Counted from the first letter of the stretch, positions 11,173-24,237 are shown. The stretch: DNA of 33,858 nucleotides from Paulinella micropora (GCA_009731375.1 BJOX01000093.1:559701-593558), one strand, 5' to 3'. Numbers and translations: made by a program. The notes: generated by a model from the letters alone, not told the origin.

Positions 11173-12010
11173 NNNNNNNNNNNNNNNNNNNNNNNNNNNN
11201 NNNNNNNNNNNNNNNNNNNNNNNNNNNNNNNNNNNNNNNNNNNNNNNNNNNNNNNNNNNNNNNNNNNNNNNNNNNNNNNNNNNNNNNNNNNNNNNNNNNN
11301 NNNNNNNNNNNNNNNNNNNNNNNNNNNNNNNNNNNNNNNNNNNNNNNNNNNNNNNNNNNNNNNNNNNNNNNNNNNNNNNNNNNNNNNNNNNNNNNNNNNN
11401 NNNNNNNNNNNNNNNNNNNNNNNNNNNNNNNNNNNNNNNNNNNNNNNNNNNNNNNNNNNNNNNNNNNNNNNNNNNNNNNNNNNNNNNNNNNNNNNNNNNN
11501 NNNNNNNNNNNNNNNNNNNNNNNNNNNNNNNNNNNNNNNNNNNNNNNNNNNNNNNNNNNNNNNNNNNNNNNNNNNNNNNNNNNNNNNNNNNNNNNNNNNN
11601 NNNNNNNNNNNNNNNNNNNNNNNNNNNNNNNNNNNNNNNNNNNNNNNNNNNNNNNNNNNNNNNNNNNNNNNNNNNNNNNNNNNNNNNNNNNNNNNNNNNN
11701 NNNNNNNNNNNNNNNNNNNNNNNNNNNNNNNNNNNNNNNNNNNNNNNNNNNNNNNNNNNNNNNNNNNNNNNNNNNNNNNNNNNNNNNNNNNNNNNNNNNN
11801 NNNNNNNNNNNNNNNNNNNNNNNNNNNNNNNNNNNNNNNNNNNNNNNNNNNNNNNNNNNNNNNNNNNNNNNNNNNNNNNNNNNNNNNNNNNNNNNNNNNN
11901 NNNNNNNNNNNNNNNNNNNNNNNNNNNNNNNNNNNNNNNNNNNNNNNNNNNNNNNNNNNNNNNNNNNNNNNNNNNNNNNNNNNNNNNNNNNNNNNNNNNN
12001 NNNNNNNNNN
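11173..12010. other. Assembly gap (838 N) followed by a 28-G run
   Basis: Ns, then poly-G at 12011-12038 and a GA tract to about 12064. The flanking homopolymer may be a sequencing artefact. Confidence 0.98.
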
Positions 12011-12268
12011 GGGGGGGGGGGGGGGGGGGGGGGGGGGGATGAGAGAGAGAGAGAGAGAGAGAGACAAATAAATCAGAACAAGATAGCGGTTTAGATTTTT
12101 ACCAGGTGATCGGGCAGTGAGGCAGGCTGGCGGAAGTTGACCAGAGAAAGCTGAGAGAAAGGCCGGAGAGGGAGAGGTTCGGCGCGTCCCTCCCACCGCT
12201 CCATCAGGATCTGGCTGCAAGTCCCACAGATCAAGGCACAGATCAGTATATTCTGCGGCTTTAGCCAC

Positions 12269-12331
12269 AAATTTGGCGTGTTTTGCGGGCGAGCCGGGCC
12301 GGCGAGCCCGCAAAACTCGTGAAATTTGGCG
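12269..12331. repeat. Nested GC hairpin flanked by direct AAATTTGGCG repeats
   Basis: Arms GTTTTGCGGGC (12280-12290) and GCCCGCAAAAC (12306-12316) are perfectly complementary. Inside, GCCGG (12293-12297) and CCGGC (12299-12303) pair around a single G, with GA/GA internal bulges. The hairpin sits between two copies of AAATTTGGCG at 12269-12278 and 12322-12331. Confidence 0.8.
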
Positions 12332-12344
12332 CCGCATGTGTAGT

Positions 12345-12387
12345 TTTATCGGTAACCTGGCCACATTTTGTGGAGGTGACCGATAAA
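12345..12387. repeat. 18-bp interrupted hairpin
   Basis: TTTATCGGT (12345-12353) pairs with ACCGATAAA (12379-12387), ACCT with AGGT, and CCACA with TGTGG around a TTT loop. One A/G mismatch and a GG bulge interrupt the stem. No T run follows that would mark a terminator. Confidence 0.8.
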
Positions 12388-12479
12388 TATATGCACATCG
12401 TATGTCTGCCGGAGGGGCAGCGGGGTGGAGTGTACTACTGCAGTACTCTTTGAATATATACTGGCGGCTGAAAAATATC

Positions 12480-12837
<358 letters not shown>

Positions 12838-12841
12838 ATCC

Positions 12842-12921
<80 letters not shown>

Positions 12922-12923
12922 GA

Positions 12924-12978
<55 letters not shown>

Positions 12979-13048
12979 ACTATCTATGAATTATTACAAT
13001 CAACCGCCATGTAAAAGATATTAGCTCACCTTGCCTCGTAAGCGGTTG

Positions 13049-13140
<92 letters not shown>

Positions 13141-13252
13141 GACTGTTTATCTATCTGTCTATCTATCTATCTAACTATCTAACTATCTATGAATTATTAC
13201 AATCAACCGCCATGTAAAAAGATATTAGCTCACCTTGCCTCGTAAGCGGTTG

Positions 13253-13348
<96 letters not shown>

Positions 13349-13472
13349 GTTTATCTATCTGTCTATCTATCTATCTAACTATCTAACTATCTATGAATTA
13401 TTACAATCAACCGCCATGTAAAAAGATATTAGCTCACCTTGCCTCGTAAGNNNNNNNNNNATCTATCCATCC

Positions 13473-13555
<83 letters not shown>

Positions 13556-13576
13556 AATCTATCTATCTATCTATCC

Positions 13577-13630
<54 letters not shown>

Positions 13631-13687
13631 TATTACAATCAACCGCCATATAAAAGATATTAACTCACCTTTCCTCGTAAGCGGTTG

Positions 13688-13765
<78 letters not shown>

Positions 13766-13831
13766 TATTACAATCAACCGCCATATAAAGATATTAGCTC
13801 ACCTTGCCTCGTAAGCAGTTGATCTACCTAC

Positions 13832-13922
<91 letters not shown>

Positions 13923-13943
13923 CCTACCTACCTACCTACCCAC

Positions 13944-14030
<87 letters not shown>

Positions 14031-14067
14031 CCTATCTACCTATCTATCTACCTACCTACCTACCCAC

Positions 14068-14145
<78 letters not shown>

Positions 14146-14146
14146 G

Positions 14147-14183
<37 letters not shown>

Positions 14184-14818
14184 TATATATACAACAAGGT
14201 AACTCACCTTGCCTCGTAAGCGGTTGATTTACCATTTATCTATCTAAGCTATCTATCTATCTATTATGTATATAACAAGATAAGTCACCTTGCCTCGTAA
14301 GCGGTTGATTTACCGTTTATCTGTCTAAAGCTATCTATCTATCTATTATGTATATAACAAGATAAGTCACCTTGCCTCGTAAGCGGTTGATTTTCCATTT
14401 ATCTATCTAAAGCTATCTATCTATCTATTATGTATATAACAAGATAAGTCACCTTGCCTCGTAAGCTGTTGATTTACCATTTATCTGTCTAAAGCTATCT
14501 ATCTATCTATTATATATACAACAAGGTAACTCGCCTTGCCTCGTAAGCGTGATTTACCATTTATCTATCTAAAGCTATCTATCTATCTATTACGTATATA
14601 ACAAGATAAGTCACCTTGCCTCGTAAGCGGTTGACTGATCATTTATCTATCTAAAGCTATCTATCTATCTATTATGTGTAACAAGATAAGTCACCTTGCC
14701 TCGTAAGCGGTTGATTTACCATTTATCTATCTAAAGCTATCTATCTATCTATTATGTATATAACAAGGTAACTCGCCTTGCCTCGTAAGCGGTTGACTGA
14801 CCATTTATCTATCTAAAG

Positions 14819-14870
<52 letters not shown>

Positions 14871-15108
14871 TACGTATATAACAAGATAACTCACCTTGCC
14901 TCGTAAGCGGTTGATTTACCATTTATCTATCTAAAGCTATCTATCTATCTATTATGTACATAACAAGATATTAAATAAGTCACCTTGCCTCGTAAGCGGT
15001 TGATTTACCCTTTATCTATCTAAAGCTATCTATCTATCTATTATGTATGTAACAAGATAAGTCACCTTGCCTCGTAAGCGGTTGACTTACCCCCAGGCGA
15101 CCACACCT

Positions 15109-15177
<69 letters not shown>

Positions 15178-15218
15178 GCCTCGTAAGAGGTTGATTTACC
15201 CTGAGGCGACCACACCTT

Positions 15219-15286
<68 letters not shown>

Positions 15287-15326
15287 GCCTCGTAAGAGGT
15301 TGATTTACCCTGAGGCGACCACACCT

Positions 15327-15365
<39 letters not shown>
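12838..15365. repeat. TATC array with 'caccttgcctcgtaagcggttga' type core (family F)
   Basis: The first part (to about 13825) has 'tattacaatcaaccgccat', 'gatattagctcacc' and 'gcctcgtaagcggttgat' between long TATC tracts at about 12990, 13193, 13397, 13633 and 13768. A 10-N gap lies at 13451-13460. From about 14180 the unit shortens to about 82-100 bp with 'gtatataacaagataagtc', 'cgtaagcggttgattta' and 'tctaaagctatctatc', about eleven copies to 15090. Two final cores (15177, 15287) carry 'gaggcgaccacacct' and are spaced by GATA instead of TATC. Confidence 0.88.
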
Positions 15366-15368
<3 letters not shown>

Positions 15369-15439
15369 ATAAATACACTAGCAGAGAAGGTCTGTCGCTT
15401 GCTTTGTCTAGTCTTGCTTATTAAGATAGACAGATAGAC

Positions 15440-15502
<63 letters not shown>

Positions 15503-15516
15503 AGATAGAGATAGAT

Positions 15517-15559
<43 letters not shown>

Positions 15560-15563
15560 TAGC

Positions 15564-15615
<52 letters not shown>

Positions 15616-15679
15616 ATAAATACACTACGAGAGATGGTCTGTCGCTTGCCTTTTCTAGTCTTGCTTATGCGCGTTATTT

Positions 15680-15741
<62 letters not shown>

Positions 15742-15778
15742 GATAGAGATAGAGAGATAGAGAGATAGAGAGATAGAG

Positions 15779-15835
<57 letters not shown>

Positions 15836-15926
15836 GATATATAGATAGATAGAATAAATACACTACCAGAGATGGTCTGTCTCTTGCCTTTTCTAGTCTT
15901 GCTTATGCGCGTTAGTATAGATAGAT

Positions 15927-15983
<57 letters not shown>
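15366..15983. repeat. GATA array with 'aatacactaccagagatggtc' type core (family G)
   Basis: The core 'agaataaatacac' ... 'ttttctagtcttgctta' occurs at about 15368, 15612 and 15851, separated by GATA and some GA. It recurs at 16871 and 17205 beyond B2, so the B2 element sits inside this array. Confidence 0.87.
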
Positions 15984-15986
<3 letters not shown>

Positions 15987-16841
15987 GAGATGTCGCAAGG
16001 GAATGTAGTCCTTGCAAAGGAACGCAGTTTCACATCAAACAATAATTTGTGTACTGTGCATGTGTCCGGGATGGGAATCACGGGTAGACTGTGTTCTGGA
16101 AAAAGAAGAGGAGGAAGGACGTTGAAGAAAAAGGCAATCTAGGAATGGAGAGTGGGAGGATAAGGAAGAAGAGAAAGAAAAGGAAGCCGTTAGTCCAAGT
16201 GTTTTGAGCACCGTAAGCTTGCGCAAGCTACAATGATGACATTGTATGAGGCCTAAACCCCCGCAGGGACCTAGCCCGGGCTATGCAACACTGGACGGCT
16301 ATGATGGAATGCAGTCACCAATACGGACTAGAGGAAGATTAGTCCAATTTTTGACTGCACAGGAGCGATAAATCGCAAAAGAGCAACGAGCTACGCAGGA
16401 GGATAGCTTGAAGCAAAGGGATTTGGATTGGGGATGGGAAAAACCCAAGGCGCGGAAACATCGATGAACAGAGAACGATACCATGCCGCGAGCCCCGCAT
16501 TCGATTGGTCGAAGGTGGCAGGTCCATCCGTTGTCCTCGATTTGAGATTTGAGCTTGTTGTATCGGTTGGTCTTGTAGGCTCGTGCGTCAAGGATGTTTT
16601 CCTCGACCGGGCACGTTAGCTCGATCAGAATACATATCTTGGTAGACAGTGACCAGACAACGATATCGGGGCGGAGGTCAGTGACACAAATGTGGACAGG
16701 AAAGGCTTGCTCAGAACCGGTGTACTGGGTTTGGAGTTGCCAATCGTTTGCAGTGTCAAGCAGGGATGGTCGATGAAATGACTGTCTCTTAGGCTTCTGC
16801 TCGCCCTCTTTCACAAACATAGACTTTGATTCATTTTGGTC
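15984..16841 (-). mobile_element. RLE-type non-LTR retrotransposon fragment, copy B2
   Basis: On the minus strand it starts at a 5' truncation at about 16841 ('ctgaccaaaatga' after TATC) and encodes a restriction-like endonuclease C-terminus. It then has about 315 bp of 3' UTR with three palindromes and ends GCGACATCTCATC followed by TATC. It is almost identical to B3 but extends about 8 bp further upstream. Only the last part of a typical several-kb element is present; the reverse transcriptase is absent. Confidence 0.82.
16299..16820 (-). CDS. Retrotransposon ORF C-terminus with restriction-like endonuclease (partial)
   Basis: 173 codons from the first ATG; homologous sequence begins slightly upstream (ESKS before the Met), so the Met is not a true start. 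Residues 50-52 are RPD, followed 14 residues later by Glu67 in 'ILIELTCP'. This fits the PD-X12-14-(D/E) signature of the nuclease used by R2/R4/NeSL-type non-LTR elements to nick their target. A Lys-X3-Tyr (83-87) and 'GW' ... 'PIECGARG' (98-112) follow, a pattern common in nuclease tails of invertebrate retroelements as far as I recall. The reverse transcriptase and zinc fingers are missing, so this copy is dead on its own. The family is inferred from motifs only. Confidence 0.7.
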   Translation of the reverse strand: MFVKEGEQKPKRQSFHRPSLLDTANDWQLQTQYTGSEQAFPVHICVTDLRPDIVVWSLSTKICILIELTCPVEENILDARAYKTNRYNKLKSQIEDNGWTCHLRPIECGARGMVSFSVHRCFRALGFSHPQSKSLCFKLSSCVARCSFAIYRSCAVKNWTNLPLVRIGDCIPS

Positions 16842-17240
<399 letters not shown>

Positions 17241-17310
17241 AGTCTTGCTAATGCTCGTTTGTTGAAGTCAGCCCAAACCGCGTCTACTCTCACCTTACAC
17301 ATATACAATA

Positions 17311-17494
17311 AGGTCGGGTGAAAATTTTCGGCCACCTCACCTTTCGGCCAACCGTAAATACGGGGAATTCGGGCTAAACTTTTATTTGTGGACAACAAAT
17401 GTACCGTAATTACCGGCTGGCCGAAATTCTTCACAACTTTGGATAACAAATGTTCCGTTATTACGGGATAATTTATTCTGGCAGAAATTTTTCA
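17311..17494 (+). mobile_element. Short inverted-repeat (MITE-like) element M1
   Basis: A ~184-bp segment whose reverse complement occurs at 31779-31964 (M2) with few changes. The ends are imperfect inverted repeats: GTGAAAATTTTCGGCCA at the left and, on the other strand, GTGAAAAATTTCTGCCA at the right. Inside are repeated near-palindromes CCGTAAATACGG, CCGTAATTACCGG and CCGTTATTACGG; the last two each follow ACAAATGT. It has no coding capacity. No clear target duplication is visible. Confidence 0.7.
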
Positions 17495-17499
17495 CTACT

Positions 17500-17676
17500 C
17501 CTTATACATATGCATGTACATATATATACACATATACAATTAGAATTATGTAGTCAAGTCAGCCTAAACCGCGTCAACTCGCACCTAACACACATACATT
17601 ATACATATGCACGTACATATATACACATATACCATGACAATTATCTAAAAAAGGCAAGCGACCGACCATCTCTGGT
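17500..17676. repeat. Family H repeat ('gtcagcccaaaccgcgtc') and inverted family G core
   Basis: AT-rich sequence with 'tatacatatgca' and 'cacatatacaat' words. 'gtcaagtcagcctaaaccg' occurs at 17553. At 17645-17676 'aaaaggcaagcg' ... 'accatctctggtattttat' is the reverse complement of the family G core. Related H units recur at 18400-19740. Confidence 0.75.
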
Positions 17677-17691
17677 ATTTTATCTATCTGT

Positions 17692-17758
<67 letters not shown>

Positions 17759-17791
17759 CCTATCTATCTACCTACCTACGTACCTACCTAC

Positions 17792-17838
<47 letters not shown>

Positions 17839-17859
17839 CCTACCTACCTACCTATCTAC

Positions 17860-17951
<92 letters not shown>

Positions 17952-17967
17952 ATGTCTATTTATCTAT

Positions 17968-18035
<68 letters not shown>

Positions 18036-18051
18036 ATGTCTATTTATCTAT

Positions 18052-18119
<68 letters not shown>

Positions 18120-18135
18120 ATGTCTATTTATCTAT

Positions 18136-18203
<68 letters not shown>

Positions 18204-18219
18204 ATGTCTATTTATCTAT

Positions 18220-18287
<68 letters not shown>

Positions 18288-18303
18288 ATGTCTATTTATC
18301 TAT

Positions 18304-18394
<91 letters not shown>
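17677..18394. repeat. (TATC)n with an exact 84-bp higher-order repeat
   Basis: Pure TATC/TACC to about 17947. After that the variant TATGTCTATTTATCTATT recurs at 17951, 18035, 18119, 18203 and 18287, each exactly 84 bp apart, with identical TATC runs between. The 322-codon frame across it is an artefact. Confidence 0.97.
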
Positions 18395-18447
18395 GTCTTG
18401 CTAATTCGCGTTTGTTGACGTCAGCCCAAACCACGTCCACTTTCACC

Positions 18448-18495
<48 letters not shown>

Positions 18496-18618
18496 CGGCG
18501 TCTACTCTCACCTAATTAAAAACATATAAATACATATACACGTATATATATACAAATAAACAATTACAATTATACAGTCAAGTCAGCCCAAACCGCGTCC
18601 ACTCTCACCTAGATAGAT

Positions 18619-18707
<89 letters not shown>
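18395..18707. repeat. Family H units separated by GATA
   Basis: 'gtcagcccaaacc(g/a)cgtcc' with 'actctcacctagata' or similar occurs at about 18419 and 18572, and 'ggcgtctactctcacc' at 18497, spaced by GATA tracts. Confidence 0.85.
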
Positions 18708-18710
<3 letters not shown>

Positions 18711-19131
18711 GAGATATCGACTAATGTCAGAAAAAACTAGCTTCTGATTTCGTCAACCAAGGAAGTCTGTGGGTAAAGTATTAACCCGATGCCCAGCTAA
18801 GCCGTGATGTTTGCACGGAAGGGACTGATACAGGCGATACCAAACCTCCCTAGTACCAGGCGGGGCCAGGGCTCGTTCCATAAGCGCCCCTTGCAGAACG
18901 AGCTCCCACCTCCATTACAGAGGACCCAGTAAGCAGATGGAGTTTCGAGACTGTTCGACAGTCTAGTATAAACCGACAGAGCACTGTGGGTTTTATTCCG
19001 GGCTCAACAAGCGAGAAAGGGCACCCTGAGGGAACAGGATTGTGCTTCCCGTCGCTATTTCGGCATGTGACTTATAGGCGTATGGCTAGGCACACATAAG
19101 GCACCCCACCACGGGCCCAGCACACCCACAC
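18708..19131 (-). mobile_element. Family A repeat, copy A5 (5'-truncated, ~424 bp)
   Basis: Starts from the GATATCTCATC end next to GATA (18708) and breaks off after 'cagcacacccaca', where GATA resumes. Subfamily I variants. Contains the GACTGTTCGACAGTC hairpin; the TCTGTCGACAGA palindrome lies beyond the truncation. Confidence 0.8.
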
Positions 19132-19151
19132 AGATAGATAGATAGATAGAT

Positions 19152-19212
<61 letters not shown>

Positions 19213-19383
19213 GGATGGATAGATAGATGGACGGCGTCTACTCTCACCTAATAAAAACACACACACACACACATATGTATATATATATAATATATATATA
19301 TATATACATATACACGTATATATGCACACATATACAATTACAAATTTAAAGTCAAGTCAGCCCAAACCGCGTCCACTCTCACC

Positions 19384-19427
<44 letters not shown>

Positions 19428-19608
19428 CAGATAGATGGATGGATAGATGGATAGATAGATAGATAGATAGATAGATAGTTAGATAGATAGATAGGCGTCT
19501 ACTCTCACCTAATAAAAACATACATTATACATATGCATGTACATAAAAACACATATACAAAATTACAATTATGTAGTCAAATCAGCCCAAACCGCGTCCA
19601 CTCTCACC

Positions 19609-19665
<57 letters not shown>

Positions 19666-19740
19666 GGCGTCTGCTCTCACCTAATAAAAACAAACATTAT
19701 ACATATGCACCTGTACATATATACACATATACAATGACAA
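19132..19740. repeat. Tandem family H units with GATA spacers
   Basis: GATA, then 'gcgtctactctcacctaat', an AT/CA-rich stretch with 'tatacatatgca' words, 'agtcagcccaaaccgcgtcc' and 'actctcaccta', then GATA again. Units lie at about 19233, 19494 and 19665. The first also holds a CA/TA dinucleotide tract (19258-19325). Confidence 0.85.
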
Positions 19741-19799
19741 TCATCTAGTCACCCGTACCGTGAGATGAAAAAAACAAGAAAGAAAACCACACTGCCTTT

Positions 19800-19800
19800 A

Positions 19801-19869
<69 letters not shown>
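19800..19869. repeat. (ATT)n microsatellite upstream of SINE copy 2
   Basis: About 70 bp of att units abutting the tRNA-like head. The matching AAT tract sits in the same relative place at SINE copy 1. The 60 bp before it (19741-19799) holds nothing recognised. Confidence 0.95.
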
Positions 19870-19870
<1 letters not shown>

Positions 19871-20100
19871 GGACACCGTGATAGCCCAGTGGTCAAGTTC
19901 TACCATCTGGGCCCTGTCGCCAGTTCGATTCCCGTCGGTGCCACCAGTATTTTCATTGAACATACCGGTCCGTCTGGAAGTGTTGGAACTGCCCTTGCGG
20001 GGGTGTCATTAGAGCCTATCGTCAATTCTTCGTACTCCCCTCACGGGTGAGACGATGGAGGCGCATGTGCAGATTTGCATCAGCCATTGACAGAGAAGCA
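19871..20100 (+). mobile_element. tRNA-derived SINE, copy 2 (complete-looking)
   Basis: 19871-19946 is the tRNA-like head, ending CGGTGCC-ACCA, with one changed base in the first acceptor strand (ggacaccg for ggcaccg). A ~154-bp body follows, containing 'actgcccttgcgggggtgtc' and 'ctcccctcacgggtgagacg', then an ATT tail. Total about 230 bp plus tail, in the usual SINE range. The CCA and body argue against a tRNA gene. No 3'-tail match to the LINE or B element in this window was found. Confidence 0.7.
19882..19931 (+). promoter_or_regulatory. RNA polymerase III A box and B box of SINE copy 2
   Basis: TAGCCCAGTGG (19882-19892) and GTTCGATTC (19923-19931) match the pol III box consensuses and are identical to those in copy 1. 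Confidence 0.65.
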
Positions 20101-20101
20101 C

Positions 20102-20170
<69 letters not shown>
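20101..20170. repeat. (ATT)n tail of SINE copy 2
   Basis: About 70 bp of att units directly after the SINE body, ending in a short T run. Confidence 0.93.
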
Positions 20171-21039
<869 letters not shown>

Positions 21040-21448
21040 NNNNNNNNNNNNNNNNNNNNNNNNNNNNNNNNNNNNNNNNNNNNNNNNNNNNNNNNNNNNN
21101 NNNNNNNNNNNNNNNNNNNNNNNNNNNNNNNNNNNNNNNNNNNNNNNNNNNNNNNNNNNNNNNNNNNNNNNNNNNNNNNNNNNNNNNNNNNNNNNNNNNN
21201 NNNNNNNNNNNNNNNNNNNNNNNNNNNNNNNNNNNNNNNNNNNNNNNNNNNNNNNNNNNNNNNNNNNNNNNNNNNNNNNNNNNNNNNNNNNNNNNNNNNN
21301 NNNNNNNNNNNNNNNNNNNNNNNNNNNNNNNNNNNNNNNNNNNNNNNNNNNNNNNNNNNNNNNNNNNNNNNNNNNNNNNNNNNNNNNNNNNNNNNNNNNN
21401 NNNNNNNNNNNNNNNNNNNNNNNNNNNNNNNNNNNNNNNNNNNNNNNN
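21040..21448. other. Assembly gap (409 N) followed by C and T runs
   Basis: Ns between a CT tract and a poly-C/poly-T/(TTTG)-rich stretch (21449-21555). Then about 90 bp of unrecognised sequence leads to TATC at 21655. Confidence 0.97.
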
Positions 21449-21654
21449 CCCCCCCCCCCCCCTCCTTTTTTTTTTTTTGGTTTTTTTTTGTTTTTTTTTG
21501 TTTGTTTGTTTGTTTTGTTTTTTTCTTGTTTTTGTTTGTTGTTGTTGTTGTTGTCATTCCTGTTATTGTTGTCTCTCTCTCTCTGTTTCTGCTCTTGCAC
21601 TGTGTGTTTGTCTCGCTTTCACAACCTGTACAGGCTCAGCACACATCAGTCTCT

Positions 21655-21696
21655 ATCTATCTATCTATCTAACTAACTATCTACCTATCCAACTAT

Positions 21697-21733
<37 letters not shown>

Positions 21734-21822
21734 CATCTATCTTTCTATCCATCTATCCTATCCTATCCTATCATATCCTATCCTATCCTATCATATCCTA
21801 TCATATCCTATCCTATCTATCG

Positions 21823-21854
<32 letters not shown>

Positions 21855-21856
21855 CT
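21655..21856. repeat. TATC and (TCCTA)n microsatellite
   Basis: TATC with variants to about 21756, pentanucleotide tatcc/tatca units at 21756-21816, then TATC up to A6. Confidence 0.93.
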
Positions 21857-22174
21857 CAGGGTGCCCTTTCTCGCTTGTTGAGCCCGGAATAAAACCCACA
21901 GTGCTCTGTCGGTTTATACTAGACTGTCGAACAGTCTCGAAACTCCATCTGCTTACTGGGTCCTCTGTAATGGAGGTGGGAGCTCGTTCTGCAAGGGGCG
22001 CTTATGGAACGAGCCCTGGCCCCACCTGGTACTAGGGAGATTTGGTATCGCCTGTATCAGTCCCTTCCGTGCAAACATCACGGCTTAGCTGGGCATCGGG
22101 TTAATACTTTACCCACAGACTTCCTTGGTTGACGAAATCAGAAGCTCCTTTTTTCTGACATTAGTCGATATCTC

Positions 22175-22177
<3 letters not shown>
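21857..22177 (+). mobile_element. Family A repeat, copy A6 (5'-truncated, plus orientation)
   Basis: The only plus-oriented A copy. It begins within the unit at 'cagggtgccctttctcgc' and ends at GATATCTCATC (22177), followed directly by a TATC tract. Its orientation and the microsatellite strand are both reversed relative to the other copies, keeping the same polarity. Subfamily I. Confidence 0.82.
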
Positions 22178-22232
<55 letters not shown>

Positions 22233-22376
22233 TCTAATCTAATCTAATATAATCTAATCTAATAATCTAATCTACCTACCTACCTACCTACCCACCTACC
22301 TACCTACCTACCTACCTACCTACCTACCTATCTATCTATCTATCTATCTATCTAATCTCTATCTATCTATCTATCA
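22178..22376. repeat. TATC, (TCTAA)n and (TACC)n blocks
   Basis: TATC to about 22230, tctaa pentamers at 22231-22275, tacc at 22275-22330, then TATC again to about 22376. Confidence 0.93.
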
Positions 22377-22419
22377 GCATTACCTAACACGCCACGCTGT
22401 CCGTCTGGTCTGCCTGTCT

Positions 22420-23085
22420 GTCTCATTCTCTCATCCTCTCATCCTCTCATTCTCTCATTCTCTCATCCTCTCATCCTCGCATCGCCTCATCCCCTCATCC
22501 TCTCATCCTCTCATCCCCTCATCCTCTCATCCTCTCATCCTCTCATCCTCTCATCCTCTCATCCTCTCATTCTCTCATCCTCTCATCCCCTCATCCCTCA
22601 TCCTCTCATCCTCTCATCCCCTCATCCCCTCATCCTCTCATCCTCTCATCCCCTCATCCCCTCATCCTCTCATCCTCTCATCCCCTCATCCTCTCATCAT
22701 CTCATCCTCTCATCCTCTCATCCCTCATCCCCTCTCATCCTCTCATCCTCTCATTCTCTCATTGTCTCATTCTCTCATTCTCTCATCCTCTCATCCTCTC
22801 ATCCTCTCTCATCCTCTCATCCTCTAATCCTCTAATCCCCTCTCATCCCCTCTCATCCTCTCGTCCTCTCATTCCCTTTCATCCTCTCATCCCCCCTCAT
22901 CCTATCATCCTCTCATCCCCTCATCCCCTCATCCCCTCATTCTCTCATCCCCTCATCCTCTCATCACTCTCATTCTCTCATCCTCTCATCCTCTCATCCC
23001 CTCATTCTTTCATTCTCTCATTCTTTCATTCTCTCATCCTCTCATTCTCTCATTCTCTCATTCTCTCATTCTCTCTCTCTCTCTC
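22420..23085. repeat. (TCATCCTC)n octamer minisatellite
   Basis: About 660 bp of 'ctcatcctctcatcc' type units (mostly 8 bp) with ccct, attc and other variants, ending in CT, CA and TA dinucleotides (23068-23146). The C/T-rich strand has A at regular intervals. Confidence 0.95.
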
Positions 23086-23098
23086 TCACACACACACA

Positions 23099-23149
<51 letters not shown>

Positions 23150-23160
23150 CGCTCCCTCCC

Positions 23161-23604
23161 NNNNNNNNNNNNNNNNNNNNNNNNNNNNNNNNNNNNNNNN
23201 NNNNNNNNNNNNNNNNNNNNNNNNNNNNNNNNNNNNNNNNNNNNNNNNNNNNNNNNNNNNNNNNNNNNNNNNNNNNNNNNNNNNNNNNNNNNNNNNNNNN
23301 NNNNNNNNNNNNNNNNNNNNNNNNNNNNNNNNNNNNNNNNNNNNNNNNNNNNNNNNNNNNNNNNNNNNNNNNNNNNNNNNNNNNNNNNNNNNNNNNNNNN
23401 NNNNNNNNNNNNNNNNNNNNNNNNNNNNNNNNNNNNNNNNNNNNNNNNNNNNNNNNNNNNNNNNNNNNNNNNNNNNNNNNNNNNNNNNNNNNNNNNNNNN
23501 NNNNNNNNNNNNNNNNNNNNNNNNNNNNNNNNNNNNNNNNNNNNNNNNNNNNNNNNNNNNNNNNNNNNNNNNNNNNNNNNNNNNNNNNNNNNNNNNNNNN
23601 NNNN
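23161..23604. other. Assembly gap (444 N)
   Basis: Ns between a TA/C-rich stretch and a CT/CA-rich stretch. Confidence 0.98.
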
Positions 23605-23790
23605 TCTTTTTCTCTGCTTACGCTATCTCTCTCACACATACACACAGATACACATACACACACACAACAACCTGAGCAGACTCTCCATAGATCAGTCCGG
23701 CGCTGTCCAACACGCCACGCACCTGTATGTATGTATGTGTATGTCTGATATACAGTATGTATTGACTCATTTATTTATTTATTTATTTGT

Positions 23791-23845
<55 letters not shown>

Positions 23846-24189
23846 CTTGCTTACTTGCTTACTTGCTTCCTTGCTTCCTTGTTTCCTTGCTTCCTTATTT
23901 ACTTATTTACTTATTTACTTATTCACTTATTTACTTTTTTACTTATTTACTTATCTACTTATCTACTTATCTACATATCTAGTTATTTACTTATTTGCTT
24001 ATTTACTTATTTACTTATTTACTTATTTACTTATTTACTTATTTACCGTATTTACTTGTTTACTTACTTGTTTACTTATTTTTATTTATTTATTTATTTA
24101 TTTATTTACTGACCTGTTCACTTGCGGCTTTCGATTATTTATTTATTTATTTATTTATTTATTGACCTCCTGTTCACTCGCGGCTTTCG

Positions 24190-24237
<48 letters not shown>

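Larger units (their letters stand above)
12066..12475. other. GC-rich single-copy-looking island with two hairpins
   Basis: About 410 bp unlike the rest of the window. The minus strand is open through it, giving a Pro/Arg/Ala-rich peptide with 'LDLWDLQPDPDGAVGGT', but this frame also runs through GA repeat and the gap and is not recognised. The right half holds two inverted repeats (12280-12316 and 12345-12387). It could be the end of a mobile element whose other part lies in the gap. Confidence 0.4.

Noticed and set aside
12345-12387. Rho-independent terminator
   Set aside because: The stem is followed by 'tatatgc', not a T run, and the setting is eukaryotic.
16136-16226. Plus-strand or minus-strand small ORF in the B 3' UTR (63 codons, also at 29602)
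   Set aside because: It lies downstream of the retroelement stop in all copies and is shifted in B1 by an extra base in the A run. Probably UTR.
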